From the NCBI RefSeq assembly GCF_000772965.1, contig NZ_JPVQ01000029.1:1-41436 (forward strand): a stretch of 41,436 nt of DNA, given 5' to 3'. The notes under the pieces were generated by a model. It was given only the letters and a program-made list of their open reading frames with translations, was not told the origin of the DNA and did no database searches. Position 1 is the stretch's first letter, and each line of letters begins with the position of its first letter. A program made the position numbers and the translations under genes. Of this stretch, positions 8,472 through 17,939 are shown piece after piece. Source of the DNA: Ureibacillus massiliensis 4400831 = CIP 108448 = CCUG 49529. GTDB taxonomy: Bacteria > Bacillota > Bacilli > Bacillales_A > Planococcaceae.

Positions 8472-10094
8472 CTATTGAATTGAAACATTCTTTAAGCTTT
8501 CAGATCCTGTAGGGTGTGGGTAATAATCAGTCACACCTTTCTTCCCTGCTAATAATGGTATAGAGTGTGCTAATGGTACCCAAGGCGCTTCTTCAAAGAT
8601 AATTTCTTGGGCTTGTTTATACAATTCATTACGTACCTCTTCATCAACTTCTGATTGAGCTGATAATAAAAGATCATGTACTTCATCATTAGAATAGTAA
8701 GCGTAGTTGTTACTTCCAATATTGTCTTTGTCTAATAATGTGTACAAGAAGTTATCTGCGTCTCCATTATCACCAGTCCATCCTAATAAGAATGCATCAA
8801 ATTCACCCTTATTAGCTCGATCTAAATAAGTCGCCCAGTCAACACTTTGTATTGAGGAAGGGATACCTACATCTTCTAAGTTCTTTTGGATAGCTTCAGC
8901 AATTTTTTGTCCATCTGGCATGTATGGACGTGGAACAGGCATTGCCCAAAGTTCAATTGGCGTGCCATCATATCCAGCTTCAGCTAGTAATTCTTTTGCC
9001 TTTTCAGGATTATATTCATATCCAGTAATTTCATCATTATATCCACTAATCGAAGATGGCATTGGGTTTACCGCCACCTCTGCAAGCCCTTCATAAAACG
9101 CATCGACGATTGCTTGTTTATCGATTGCATGGTTAACTGCTTGACGAACTAACACATTATCAAATGGCGGACGAGTATTTGTTAACCCTAAATAACCTAT
9201 ATTCATGGATGGACGTTCTATTAATTGTAGGTTTGCATCGCCTTCAATAACAGAAACATCTGATGGATTAATTCCATCTGCTAGGTCAATTTCACCCGCT
9301 AATAGTGCATTTAAACGTGCTGAATTTTCAGGTATTGCACGGAAAATAATCGTATCTAATTTTGGTAGGCCCTCTTGCCAGTAATCTTCATTTTTTGCTA
9401 CCGTAATCGAGTCATTACGTTTCCATTCAACAAATTTAAACGGTCCAGTTCCAACTGGGTTATCACCAAATGCGTCACCTGCAGCTTCAAACGCAGTTGG
9501 GGAAGCAATTCCAAATGGACTCATCGCAAGGTTTTTAAGGAATGGCGCTTGAGGACGACTCAATTTAAAGACAACAGTATAGTCATCTTCAGCTGTTACC
9601 TCTTCAATAATGTCTTCACCATTTGCTTTAAACATTGAATGGAAGTAATAGAATTTTTCTTCTGCCCCACCCTTCCATCGTTCAATATTTTTCACAACCG
9701 CCTCAGCATTAAAATCTGTACCGTCGTGGAACTTGACACCTTCTTCTAATGTAAACGTATAAGTTAATCCGTCTTCACTAACTTCCCATTCTTTAGCTAA
9801 TCCAGGATGGACAGTTGTATCTTGCTCACCAAATTCAAGTAAAGTTTCAAAAATATTTTCTGTTACTTTAAATGATTCACCATCTGTTACGATAGCTGGG
9901 TCAAGTGAAACAGAATCTCCCCCTCGACCAAATACTAATACTTGCGGTACTGATTCATTTGTTTCCTCAGTTTCTTCATTTGTTTGTTCTGTAGTGTCTT
10001 CCGGTTCAGTCGATTCACTTCCGTTACATGCTACAAGTAAAAACACAAGACATAGTACTAGCAATAGCCACAAAGACGAAATTTTGTTTTTCAT
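8472..10094 (-). CDS. appA: Oligopeptide-binding lipoprotein (AppA/DppE type)
   Basis: A 540-residue extracytoplasmic solute-binding protein of family 5. The signal peptide ends in a lipobox LVAC with lipidated C23. An acidic Glu/Thr-rich linker follows before the binding domain. The family signature is around YTFTLEEGVKFHDGTDFNAE. It captures peptides for the AppBC channel. Either ATG of the ATGATG pair could start it; 10094 gives 6 nt spacing from AAGGGGG and is preferred. In B. subtilis the same order appD-F-A-B-C encodes an oligopeptide system. Peptide length preference cannot be read from sequence. Confidence 0.93.
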   Translation of the reverse strand: MKNKISSLWLLLVLCLVFLLVACNGSESTEPEDTTEQTNEETEETNESVPQVLVFGRGGDSVSLDPAIVTDGESFKVTENIFETLLEFGEQDTTVHPGLAKEWEVSEDGLTYTFTLEEGVKFHDGTDFNAEAVVKNIERWKGGAEEKFYYFHSMFKANGEDIIEEVTAEDDYTVVFKLSRPQAPFLKNLAMSPFGIASPTAFEAAGDAFGDNPVGTGPFKFVEWKRNDSITVAKNEDYWQEGLPKLDTIIFRAIPENSARLNALLAGEIDLADGINPSDVSVIEGDANLQLIERPSMNIGYLGLTNTRPPFDNVLVRQAVNHAIDKQAIVDAFYEGLAEVAVNPMPSSISGYNDEITGYEYNPEKAKELLAEAGYDGTPIELWAMPVPRPYMPDGQKIAEAIQKNLEDVGIPSSIQSVDWATYLDRANKGEFDAFLLGWTGDNGDADNFLYTLLDKDNIGSNNYAYYSNDEVHDLLLSAQSEVDEEVRNELYKQAQEIIFEEAPWVPLAHSIPLLAGKKGVTDYYPHPTGSESLKNVSIQ

Positions 10095-10129
10095 CATTTT
10101 CCCCCTTCGGATTTTCAACTTCTTATATG

Positions 10130-11110
10130 TCATTGCTGCGGTTCATTATATAAATGACACGCAACAGAGTGACCACTTTGAACTTCTACAAATTTAGGGA
10201 TTTCAATTTTACACTTATCCATTACATATGGACATCTTGAATGAAAAGAACAACCTGTTGGTGGATTTGAAGGACTTGGGATATCCCCTTTTAGGAGTAT
10301 CTGTTCTCTATTAAACTCAGGATCTGGTATCGGGACTGCAGAAAGTAGTGCCTGTGTATATGGGTGTAACGGTTCTCTATACAGGGATTCACTATCAGCA
10401 AGCTCTACCATTCTTCCTAAATACATCACTCCTACTTTGTCAGAGATATGTCTAACAACCCCAAGGTCATGTGATATAAAAATATAAGTTAATCTCAAAT
10501 CTTCTTGTAGCTTTTGCATTAAATTTAATACTTGGGATTGAATCGAAACATCTAAAGCAGATACTGGTTCATCAGCAATTATTAACTTTGGATTCGTCAT
10601 TAGAGCACGGGCAATACCAACGCGTTGTCTTTGCCCACCACTAAACTGATGAGGATAACGTTTTGCATGGTGTACACTTAATCCAACAATCTCCAGTAAT
10701 TCATGCACCTTCCGTTTTCTTTCGACAGAAGACCCTATACCGTGAACAATTAATGGCTCTTCTAGAATTTTCTCAACGGAATGGCGAGGATTTAATGATG
10801 CATAAGGATCTTGGAATACCATTTGGATATCCCTTCGAGTATTTCTCATTTCTTTTTTTGATAAGGTGGAGAGCTCTATCCCATCAAATTTTATTGAACC
10901 TTCTGTTGGCTCTATTAATCTCATAATTGTTCTTCCTGTTGTAGATTTCCCACAACCAGATTCACCTACAATGCCTAACGTTTCTCCTTCACGAACCTTA
11001 AAAGATAGATCATCAACAGCCTTAACATAAGATTTATTTACTGAAAGCACCCCTGTATGAATGGGAAAGTACTTTTTTAAGTTAGCTACTTCCAACAATA
11101 CTTTCGACAT
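10130..11110 (-). CDS. appF: Oligopeptide ABC transporter ATP-binding protein (AppF/DppF type)
   Basis: The second ATPase of the importer, 326 residues. It has Walker A GESGCGKST, signature SGGQRQRVGIARAL, Walker B LIIADEPVSALD and the switch histidine in FISHDLG. The C-terminal oligopeptide-type extension has cysteines in GCSFHSRCPYVMDKC. The ATG at 11110 has GGAGG upstream, so the gene overlaps the end of appD by 29 nt and the two are probably translationally linked. The longer reading to 11170 is not needed. Confidence 0.93.
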   Translation of the reverse strand: MSKVLLEVANLKKYFPIHTGVLSVNKSYVKAVDDLSFKVREGETLGIVGESGCGKSTTGRTIMRLIEPTEGSIKFDGIELSTLSKKEMRNTRRDIQMVFQDPYASLNPRHSVEKILEEPLIVHGIGSSVERKRKVHELLEIVGLSVHHAKRYPHQFSGGQRQRVGIARALMTNPKLIIADEPVSALDVSIQSQVLNLMQKLQEDLRLTYIFISHDLGVVRHISDKVGVMYLGRMVELADSESLYREPLHPYTQALLSAVPIPDPEFNREQILLKGDIPSPSNPPTGCSFHSRCPYVMDKCKIEIPKFVEVQSGHSVACHLYNEPQQ

Positions 11111-12107
11111 TTGAAAATCCTCCTTTCTCTTCAAGTAAAAAGCATCTTGCTCTATGGCCCTCTTCAGCATTCACTTCATAAAGGGATGGATTTTCATTCG
11201 CACAACGTTCCATCGCAAATTCGCAACGAGAGGCAAAGCGGCAACCTACTTCTATTGATCCTGGCTTCGGGACATTTCCCGGAATTGAATACAGTGTGTC
11301 TTTTTTATATCGCATATCTGGAACGGACTTGATTAAGCCCAATGTATAAGGATGCTGTGGATTCTTAAAAATCTCATGTACATTTGCTTCTTCGACAATT
11401 TGACCTGCGTACATAACAATGACTCGATGACAGGTTTTTGCCACAACCCCTAAATCATGTGTAATTAATAAAACCGCCATCTGCAATCTATCATTTAATT
11501 CCTTTATTAATTTCAATATTTGAGCTTGTATTGTTACATCTAAAGCGGTAGTCGGTTCATCAGCAATTAATAATTTCGGATTACATACTAAAGCCATCGC
11601 AATCATTACTCTTTGTCTCATACCACCAGATAATTGATGGGGGTAATCCTTCATCAATTCTTCTGGACGAGGTAGGCCGACAAGCTTCATCATTTCAATT
11701 GCCTTGGATTTTGCTTCTTTTTTTGACCATTTTTTGTTATGCAACAAAATTGCTTCAATCAATTGATTGCCAATTGTAAAAAGTGGATTTAATGATGTCA
11801 TTGGTTCTTGGAAAATCATCGCAATATCATTCCCACGAATTTTTCGCATTTTTCTTTCGGAAAGCTTTGTTAAATCCACTTTGTTAAATGAGATTTCACC
11901 TGAAGTAATCTTCCCTGGAGGAGATGGAACTAATCCCATAATTGATAATGAGGTGACACTTTTCCCACAACCTGATTCACCAACAATACCAAGAATTTCT
12001 CCGTCAAATACTCGGAAATTTATTTTATCAACAGCTGGTACTTTTCCTTCGCTTGTAAAGAAAGTTGTTTCTAGGTCCTTTACTTCTAACAGTACGTTTC
12101 GTTCCAT
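11082..12107 (-). CDS. appD: Oligopeptide ABC transporter ATP-binding protein (AppD/DppD type)
   Basis: First gene of the operon, 341 residues. It has Walker A GESGCGKSV, signature LSGGMRQRVMIAMAL, Walker B LLIADEPTTALD and LITHDLG. The C-terminal oligo/dipeptide extension carries the cysteine-rich GCRFASRCEFAMERC stretch that often binds Fe-S in this family. AGGAGG precedes the ATG. The whole operon appDFABC sits on the minus strand between ygaD and ygaE, genes that are neighbours in B. subtilis, so it looks inserted or relocated here. Codon usage looks like the surroundings. Confidence 0.93.
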   Translation of the reverse strand: MERNVLLEVKDLETTFFTSEGKVPAVDKINFRVFDGEILGIVGESGCGKSVTSLSIMGLVPSPPGKITSGEISFNKVDLTKLSERKMRKIRGNDIAMIFQEPMTSLNPLFTIGNQLIEAILLHNKKWSKKEAKSKAIEMMKLVGLPRPEELMKDYPHQLSGGMRQRVMIAMALVCNPKLLIADEPTTALDVTIQAQILKLIKELNDRLQMAVLLITHDLGVVAKTCHRVIVMYAGQIVEEANVHEIFKNPQHPYTLGLIKSVPDMRYKKDTLYSIPGNVPKPGSIEVGCRFASRCEFAMERCANENPSLYEVNAEEGHRARCFLLEEKGGFSNVESIVGSS

Positions 12108-12420
12108 TAAATACCTCCTAGAATTGTTTTTATATTAATAAAACTATTTCCAACATCATTTACAGCTGCCTGTCTCTATTAACTTCTAATTTTTATGTTT
12201 AAAATTTGTAAATTATTCCTATTTTTATGTAAATCTTCTCGACAAAATTCTATTTTAGTCGAATATACTCGTTATACTTTTTTCTTTAATATAAGAGTCC
12301 AATCTTTCATCTATCTATTCGTTATCGAAATTCTTGTCTATTTATTTTTTCTATCTGATCCATACCAGTTTAGTAGTTTCCCATTCACGCCAGTGATTTT
12401 TCGCAAAGTTTAAAATAAAA
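12108..12420 (-). other. app operon leader and upstream region
   Basis: An AT-rich stretch of about 310 bases with no convincing coding sequence. It must hold the app promoter. The nearest promoter-like pattern on the minus strand is TTGTCG with an AT-rich block about 18 nt later (roughly 12220-12245), but it is weak. I found no T-box, riboswitch or clear CodY motif. Confidence 0.4.
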
Positions 12421-12423
12421 AAG

Positions 12424-12462
12424 AAATCTAATAGTCAATGAATAACTAATTAGATTTCTTTT
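12424..12462 (-). terminator. Terminator after ygaD
   Basis: AAATCTAAT pairs with ATTAGATTT, with A/T-rich flanks giving a U run on either strand. It lies about 20 nt after the ygaD stop codon. Confidence 0.7.
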
Positions 12463-12481
12463 CCTAATAAAGTGATTGTAT

Positions 12482-14227
12482 TTAATTTAGTTTCTGTATT
12501 TGGAATAGGTCATGATAAATTCCTTGTTTTTGCATTAATGTTTCATGGGTGCCTTCTTCCACTAATTCACCATGATCAATTACAAAGATTTTATCTGCAT
12601 GAGTTATTGTAGAAAGACGATGCGCAATGATGATTGTTGTTCGATTATGAGCTAGACGTTCAATGGATTCCTGAATAAGTGCTTCACTTTCTAAGTCAAG
12701 GGCAGAAGTCGCTTCATCCAATACTAATATAGGTGGATTTTTCAAGAAAACACGAGCAATTGCAACTCGTTGTTTTTGTCCACCGGATAGTTTAACACCC
12801 CGTTCCCCGACTTTTGTGTCGTAGCCATTTGGTAGTGACATGATGAAGTCATGGGCATTTGCTGCCTTTGCCGCCTCAATCACTTCCTCATCCGTTGCAT
12901 CAGGTCTACCCATTAATATATTTCGCTTAACTGTATCACTAAATAGAATGTTATCTTGAAGTACAATTCCGATCTGTTCCCGCAAGGAATGGATATTAAC
13001 ATCAGAAACATTCATTCCATCAATTTTTACTGCACCGCTTGTCACATCATAAAAACGCGGAAGTAAACTTACAATGGTTGATTTCCCTCCACCACTCATC
13101 CCAACAAAAGCGGCTGTTTCTCCCGGTTTAATATGAAAGCTAATGTTATTTAAGATGGTATTACCTTCTTTTTCATATTTAAATGTTACTTGATCGAAAT
13201 CTACTTGCCCTTTTACAGAAGAAATCGGCTTTGCATTCGGCTTATTTTGGACATCATATTCCTCATCCATTAGCTCAAACATACGATCCATCGAAGCGAT
13301 AGACTGGGTTAAGGTTGTAGATGAATTGATCAATCTTCGCAACGGACTGTAGAGCCGTTCAATATACCCCATAAAAGCAGCCATTGTTCCTACAGATAAA
13401 TGCCCATTAATAGCTACAAAACCTGCAAAACCAATAACTAAAAGAGGTGCAATGTCTGTAATTGTATTAACTACTGCAAAGGATTTCGCATTCCAAACGG
13501 TATGATCTAAGGAACGATCTAAAAATTCGCCATTTTCTTTATCAAAGATTTTTTGCTCATGTTTCTCAAGAGCAAAGCTTTTAATAATACTTATACCGCT
13601 AACCCGTTCATGTAAATAGCTTTGAACACCTGCTAACGCCTGTGATCGTTTGCGTGTTAAATCTCTTAGCTTACTGAAAAAGTATTTTACACTTATTGCA
13701 AATAACGGTAATGAAATAATGGCTATGATTGTTAGCTGAACGTCCATCGTTAGCATAATTGCGATAACAATCAAGATTGTCGCCATATCTAACCATAAGT
13801 TCATTAATCCGATCATTATAAAGTTTTTCGTCTGTTCGACGTCATTTATTACTCTTGAAATAACTTCTCCAGCACGAGTATTGGCGTAATATTTCAAGCT
13901 TAATTTTTGCAAATGACCGAACAATTCTTTTCTAATATCAAACAATACTTTGTTCCCAACATGCTGTGCAAAGTATTGACGATAATATTCAATCGGTGGC
14001 CGAACGATGAAAAATACAATAATTGTTCCACCTAACCAATAAAATAATTGGGTCATTTTTTCTTCATAAGATAATGACTCCTCTAAAATAATATCGTCAA
14101 TGACAATCTTAGTTAGGAATGGAATAAATAAAGGAATTGCAAATTTTAATATACCGATTCCAATTGTTAATAAAATTTCCCATCGGTATGGTTTCACAAA
14201 TCGCATATAGCGTCTTATACTGCCCAA
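12482..14227 (-). CDS. ygaD: ABC exporter with fused membrane and ATPase domains (YgaD type)
   Basis: A 581-residue half-transporter that should homodimerise. Residues about 1-310 are six membrane helices (type 1 exporter fold) and about 335-580 the ATPase: Walker [10 protein letters not shown], signature [14 protein letters not shown], Walker [13 protein letters not shown], and the H-loop IIAHRLST. It is MsbA/LmrA-like, so lipid or drug export is plausible but the substrate is unknown. The start is TTG at 14227, since no ATG or GTG with a binding site is in frame nearby. A perfect inverted repeat lies just upstream. Confidence 0.88.
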   Translation of the reverse strand: MGSIRRYMRFVKPYRWEILLTIGIGILKFAIPLFIPFLTKIVIDDIILEESLSYEEKMTQLFYWLGGTIIVFFIVRPPIEYYRQYFAQHVGNKVLFDIRKELFGHLQKLSLKYYANTRAGEVISRVINDVEQTKNFIMIGLMNLWLDMATILIVIAIMLTMDVQLTIIAIISLPLFAISVKYFFSKLRDLTRKRSQALAGVQSYLHERVSGISIIKSFALEKHEQKIFDKENGEFLDRSLDHTVWNAKSFAVVNTITDIAPLLVIGFAGFVAINGHLSVGTMAAFMGYIERLYSPLRRLINSSTTLTQSIASMDRMFELMDEEYDVQNKPNAKPISSVKGQVDFDQVTFKYEKEGNTILNNISFHIKPGETAAFVGMSGGGKSTIVSLLPRFYDVTSGAVKIDGMNVSDVNIHSLREQIGIVLQDNILFSDTVKRNILMGRPDATDEEVIEAAKAANAHDFIMSLPNGYDTKVGERGVKLSGGQKQRVAIARVFLKNPPILVLDEATSALDLESEALIQESIERLAHNRTTIIIAHRLSTITHADKIFVIDHGELVEEGTHETLMQKQGIYHDLFQIQKLN

Positions 14228-14253
14228 ACTACCTGTTCACTTCCTTTGTTTCA

Positions 14254-14294
14254 CCGCACAAATTTTATGTTTTGTGCGGGTAACTAAAAATATA
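14254..14294 (-). promoter_or_regulatory. Palindrome and possible -10 upstream of ygaD
   Basis: CCGCACAAA (14254-14262) and TTTGTGCGG (14271-14279) form a perfect 9-bp inverted repeat. A TATATT hexamer on the minus strand (14289-14294) could be the -10, which would place the repeat over the transcription start. It lacks a T run, so it looks more like an operator or leader hairpin than a terminator. No -35 is clear. Confidence 0.45.
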
Positions 14295-14422
14295 CCATAG
14301 AAATTGAATGTTTTATTGATTCACCTTTCATAAATCAGATGTTTTTATAGAATAACCGTTACTATCAAGAATAGGCAGGAGCAAAATTTTCATTAACAAT
14401 CTGGGTTTTACGAGCATTCGAA

Positions 14423-14455
14423 AGGGTGTCCAGAATCAACAGCCTGGACACCCCA
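14423..14455 (-). terminator. Hairpin after ygaC
   Basis: GGGTGTCCAG and CTGGACACCC form a strong stem just past the ygaC stop codon. The following T run on the minus strand is short, so it is a probable rather than an ideal terminator. Confidence 0.65.
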
Positions 14456-14462
14456 TTCTTAG

Positions 14463-15005
14463 TTATTCATTTTGCATTTCTTTGTTAAATAGATAGCGAT
14501 TCGTCCAAACTTCGATAAAGTCAGGCGCAAAGGGTCCTCTTCTTTGTTTTATCCAGCTTACTAACTTATTCACATTACGTTTCAATATTTTATCTATTAC
14601 TTCTGGATAACTCATTTCCTTTTTGTGCTGATCATACTCATCTTCGTCCAGTAATGTATATGTCATATCGGGAAATACTTTAATATCGAGGTCATAATCA
14701 ATATATTTTATCGCATTATTATCAAATATATAGGGTGAACTCATATTACAGTAGTAGTAAACTCCATCTTCACGTAACATACAAATAATATTGAACCAAT
14801 GTTCAGCGTGGAAATAGCAAATGGATGGTTCTCTCGTTAACCATGTTCGTCCATCAGATTCCGTAACAAGGGTCCTTTCATTTGCACCGATGAATATATT
14901 TCTCGTTCCTTTTAACACCATCGTCTCCTGCCAAACACGATGAATTTTTCCATTATGTTTATAGCTATGTATTTGTATCGTTTCTCCTTCTAACGGTATT
15001 GCCAT
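14463..15005 (-). CDS. ygaC: Nucleoside tri- and diphosphatase, Ntdp family (DUF402)
   Basis: A 180-residue protein closely resembling B. subtilis YgaC and S. aureus Ntdp, which hydrolyses nucleoside tri- and diphosphates with a metal ion. The family core runs through [17 protein letters not shown], [16 protein letters not shown] and [13 protein letters not shown] segments; the acidic residues in the last bind the metal. The C-terminus ends in [13 protein letters not shown] sequence (here RRGPFAPDF). I chose the ATG at 15005, 7 nt after GGTGGG; an upstream TTG would add seven residues and overlap the binding site. Cytoplasmic; no membrane segment. Confidence 0.9.
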   Translation of the reverse strand: MAIPLEGETIQIHSYKHNGKIHRVWQETMVLKGTRNIFIGANERTLVTESDGRTWLTREPSICYFHAEHWFNIICMLREDGVYYYCNMSSPYIFDNNAIKYIDYDLDIKVFPDMTYTLLDEDEYDQHKKEMSYPEVIDKILKRNVNKLVSWIKQRRGPFAPDFIEVWTNRYLFNKEMQNE

Positions 15006-15146
15006 AAAAAAGCCCACCTTTTTCAATTGCTCAAATTAAATAAATAATATCCCAATTATATTATAGCAATGGATTGAGAAAACTTGTAGTTAGAAGAATA
15101 CAAAAAAAGAAGAAATATCCGATAGCGGAATTTTTTTAAAATAAAA

Positions 15147-15180
15147 AATTAAGGTATAGACAAGCGTCTATACCTAATTT
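15147..15180 (-). terminator. Terminator after the gamma-type SASP gene
   Basis: AATTAAGGTATAGAC pairs with GTCTATACCTAATT around a 4-nt loop, with A/T-rich flanks giving a U tract on the minus strand. Confidence 0.85.
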
Positions 15181-15210
15181 TATTACTTGAAATTTGATTT
15201 GACTAAACGA

Positions 15211-15378
15211 TTAATTGTTATTGTTGTTGTTTTGTCGGTTGTTATTGCGTTGGTTGTTTTGTTGCTTTTGTTTTTGATTTTGAGCTTGTGCAAAATCTTG
15301 ATCTACTGCAAACTCTTCGTTTTGGTTGTTGTTATTGTTGTTGTTATTGTTGTTGTTTCTGTTATTTTGTTTTGCCAT
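15211..15378 (-). CDS. sspE: Gamma-type small acid-soluble spore protein, Asn/Gln-rich
   Basis: A 55-residue protein beginning MAKQNN with GGAGGTGAA just upstream of the ATG. It is mostly Asn and Gln with one EEFAVDQD stretch. That resembles the EFASE-type motif where the germination protease cuts gamma-type SASP. B. subtilis SspE is about 84 residues with two such repeats; here there is one repeat flanked by long Asn runs. The likely role is amino acid storage in spores. Position beside mutY and near ygaC matches sspE. A CGAATA element upstream hints at a sporulation promoter, but I see no good -10. Confidence 0.8.
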   Translation of the reverse strand: MAKQNNRNNNNNNNNNNNQNEEFAVDQDFAQAQNQKQKQQNNQRNNNRQNNNNNN

Positions 15379-15449
15379 TTCAAATTCACCTCCGTGATAA
15401 ATATTGTTGACTGTTGAGACGGAGATTATTCGTAGCAAGTGAAAAAAAA

Positions 15450-16511
15450 TCATTTCAGAATATTCAAAATCCTTAACATTGGCACAGACATTGGAAGCTT
15501 TGTTATTTCATCAATTGAATAGAAATTAGAGTCTTTTGGAAGCTTTGATGTCTTTTGGACTTGTACTAGGTGACAATCCATTTCCCAAGTTAAATGGGAA
15601 AAAACATGCTTAAATTTCAATAATTGATCATTTAAAAAATCCGTGATATTCAAATCATAACTTTTTTGAAAAATTTCATATGATTTTAATATGTTTTCTT
15701 TCTCTATTTCAATCATTGGGAATTCCCACATGTTTGCAAGCAATCCTTCGCTTGGTCGCTTTTGCAAAAGATATTTTCCATCTTCATCTATCGCAATGTA
15801 TATGTCATATTTAATTTTTTTGTTCTTTTGCTTTTTTGATTTAATCGGGAGCTCCTCTGGTTTTCCTTCTTGAAAAGCTAGACAGTATTCTCTGACTGGA
15901 CATAGTAAACATTTTGGAGAAGTTGGTGTACAAATTTGTGCACCTAAATCCATTAACGCTTGATTGAAGGAGCCAGGATCCTTTTTAAAAATCAATTGTG
16001 TTACAGCTTCTTCAAAAACCTTTTTCGTTTTAGGAAGAGCGATGTCTTCTTTTATATGTAGAACTCTACTTAAAACACGCATAACATTGCCATCAACCGC
16101 ATGTTCAGGCTCATTGTAAGCTATACTTAATATGGCACCAGCTGTATATGGACCGACACCTTTTAATTTTGTAATATCGTGACGATTATTAGGTACTTTG
16201 CTATTATATTTTTCAACCACTTCACGTACGCCTGTTTGTAAATTACGGGCTCTTGAATAATAGCCTAGACCTTCCCACATTTTTAAAAGTTCTTCCTGCG
16301 GGGCATAGGCTAATGATTCTAGCGTAGGGTATTTATTAATAAAACGGTGGTAATAAGGTATTACAGTATCAACTCGTGTTTGTTGTAACATGACTTCTGA
16401 AACCCATATTTTATAAGGATCAGTTGTATGTCTCCATGGTAAATCACGTTTTTCTTTGTAGTACCAGTTAACAAGAGTTGAAGAAAATTCTCTGATATAT
16501 GGATATTTCAC
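15450..16511 (-). CDS. mutY: Adenine DNA glycosylase MutY
   Basis: A 353-residue glycosylase that removes adenine opposite 8-oxoguanine, preventing G:C to T:A mutation. E39 (VSEVMLQQT), the helix-hairpin-helix LKGVGPYTAGA and catalytic D140 (AVDGNV) are present. The 4Fe-4S cluster ligands C194, C201, C204 and C210 have the classic C-x6-C-x2-C-x5-C spacing. The C-terminal Nudix-like domain (about 235-353) recognises 8-oxoG. I prefer the GTG at 16511, five bases after AAGGAGG; the ATG at 16580 lacks a site and would add 23 atypical residues. Confidence 0.94.
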   Translation of the reverse strand: MKYPYIREFSSTLVNWYYKEKRDLPWRHTTDPYKIWVSEVMLQQTRVDTVIPYYHRFINKYPTLESLAYAPQEELLKMWEGLGYYSRARNLQTGVREVVEKYNSKVPNNRHDITKLKGVGPYTAGAILSIAYNEPEHAVDGNVMRVLSRVLHIKEDIALPKTKKVFEEAVTQLIFKKDPGSFNQALMDLGAQICTPTSPKCLLCPVREYCLAFQEGKPEELPIKSKKQKNKKIKYDIYIAIDEDGKYLLQKRPSEGLLANMWEFPMIEIEKENILKSYEIFQKSYDLNITDFLNDQLLKFKHVFSHLTWEMDCHLVQVQKTSKLPKDSNFYSIDEITKLPMSVPMLRILNILK

Positions 16512-16629
16512 GACATCCTCCTTAGTTTCGATTGATTTTGATGAAAATAGGGTATAATTAATTAAAGAAAATTTATCCATATTAATAAAAGTAATTCCAA
16601 CCTACCTCCGATTTAAGGAGTTGATACAA

Positions 16630-17613
16630 TTGGACTCAGGCACACATTTGGTAATGGGCGTCGCTTTGGGTGGATTAGCATTAGTAGACCCAGTTGTCGC
16701 GAATAATTCAATGACCTTTGGTGCTGTGATGGCAGGTACTCTTCTTGGTTCACAAGCGCCTGATATTGACACTGTATTAAAACTAAGAAATAACGCTGTA
16801 TATATTCGGCATCATCGTGGTATTACCCATTCAATACCAGCAGTTATTTTATGGCCTTTAGCAATTACTGGTCTATTATCATTAATCGTACCCGATGCAA
16901 ACGCCTTTCATATATGGCTTTGGGCTTTTTTAGCTGTATTTTTACATGTATTTGTTGATATATTCAATGCATATGGAACACAAGCGTTGCGACCTTTTTC
17001 AAAGAAATGGGTAGCTCTCGGTGTCATTAATACATTTGACCCTTTTATCTTTGGTATACATTGTGTCGGCATTGTACTTTGGGTATTTGGAGCAGATTCA
17101 GTTATTACTTTTGGGCTGATGTATATCATTATCATCCTTTATTATTTCTCAAGATTTGCAGTGCAGGCTGCAGTAAAACAAGCAGTTCGAAATACGATAC
17201 AGGATGAGGATTTTGTTATTGTTGCTCCTACTATGCGTTTCTTTAACTGGAGAGTTGCTGCAAAATCTAAAACCCATTATTACGTTGGTAGAGCTTATGG
17301 GCGTACAGTGAATATACACGATAAAATTGAAATTCACCCAATACCTAAAACACCGTTAGTGGATAAAGCATTGTCAGACTCAAATTTAGCGGCTTTCCTT
17401 TCTTTTTCTCCTCTATATAATTGGGAGATTTCAGAACTACCCAACGGATTGACAGAAGTACGTTTAATCGATTTACGCTATCGTAGTAATGATCGTTATC
17501 CTTTTGTCGCAGTCGCGCATGTGGATGAAGAATTAAACATTGTGAATTCCTATACAGGTTGGATATACAGCGAAGATAAACTTCAAAGAAAACTACAAAT
17601 TGGCTCAAGCTAA
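16630..17613 (+). CDS. yfhP: YfhP-like membrane-bound metal-dependent hydrolase (DUF457/YdjM type)
   Basis: A 327-residue membrane protein. The N-terminal MDSGTHLVMGVALGG, a SQAPDIDT acidic motif and RHHRGITHS are the YdjM/YfhP family signature, with probable metal-binding His/Asp residues. About four to five helices span residues 5-175; the rest is a soluble C-terminal domain. The reaction is unknown. I start it at the TTG at 16630, 9 nt after AAGGAG. The TTG at 16621 abuts that site. It is divergent from mutY, as in B. subtilis. Confidence 0.85.
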   Translation: MDSGTHLVMGVALGGLALVDPVVANNSMTFGAVMAGTLLGSQAPDIDTVLKLRNNAVYIRHHRGITHSIPAVILWPLAITGLLSLIVPDANAFHIWLWAFLAVFLHVFVDIFNAYGTQALRPFSKKWVALGVINTFDPFIFGIHCVGIVLWVFGADSVITFGLMYIIIILYYFSRFAVQAAVKQAVRNTIQDEDFVIVAPTMRFFNWRVAAKSKTHYYVGRAYGRTVNIHDKIEIHPIPKTPLVDKALSDSNLAAFLSFSPLYNWEISELPNGLTEVRLIDLRYRSNDRYPFVAVAHVDEELNIVNSYTGWIYSEDKLQRKLQIGSS

Positions 17614-17620
17614 CAAAATT

Positions 17621-17652
17621 TTAAGAGTTGCCTTTAATACGGCAACTCTTAA
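17621..17652. terminator. Bidirectional terminator between yfhP and yfhJ
   Basis: TTAAGAGTTGCC and GGCAACTCTTAA form a perfect 12-bp stem with an 8-nt loop and T/A tracts on both sides. Confidence 0.9.
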
Positions 17653-17662
17653 TTTTCACCTC

Positions 17663-17938
17663 TTAATGGGTTTGCTCATCGCTTTCTTCCAAAAATTTCG
17701 CATATTTTGGGTTACGCCCTGCAAATTCGTGAATTTTATCTCCATAGCTTTCAATCCATTGACGAATAATTCGTTGTGTGTACTCAAATCCACGGTATGG
17801 ATATCCAGCTTTCGCATAAGTTGTTTCAAAATCTGACCATAATAGCTCAATCCATGTTTTTGCTTTACCAACTGTTAGATTAGGATTTTTATTTACTAAT
17901 TCCTGTGTTAGTTCTTCGATGATTCCGTTTACATCCAT
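17663..17938 (-). CDS. yfhJ: YfhJ family WVELL protein
   Basis: A 91-residue cytoplasmic protein of unknown function. AKTWIELLWSDFETTYAKAG is the WVELL family signature, here with Ile. The ATG at 17938 follows GGGGAAAT, and the gene starts one base after yfhH stops, so recX-yfhH-yfhJ is one operon. Confidence 0.85.
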   Translation of the reverse strand: MDVNGIIEELTQELVNKNPNLTVGKAKTWIELLWSDFETTYAKAGYPYRGFEYTQRIIRQWIESYGDKIHEFAGRNPKYAKFLEESDEQTH

Positions 17939-17939
17939 A

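Noticed and set aside
12195..12413. 72-codon plus-strand open frame in the gap between the app operon and ygaD
   Set aside because: Low-complexity Phe/Leu/Ile-rich product from AT-rich DNA, no binding site, and it overlaps the expected app control region.
15187..15417. Plus-strand open frame rich in Val/Leu opposite the SASP gene, resembling a membrane peptide
   Set aside because: It is the complement of the AAC/AAT repeat; the hydrophobic composition follows from GTT/ATT codons. It has no ribosome binding site, and the SASP on the other strand has a good one.
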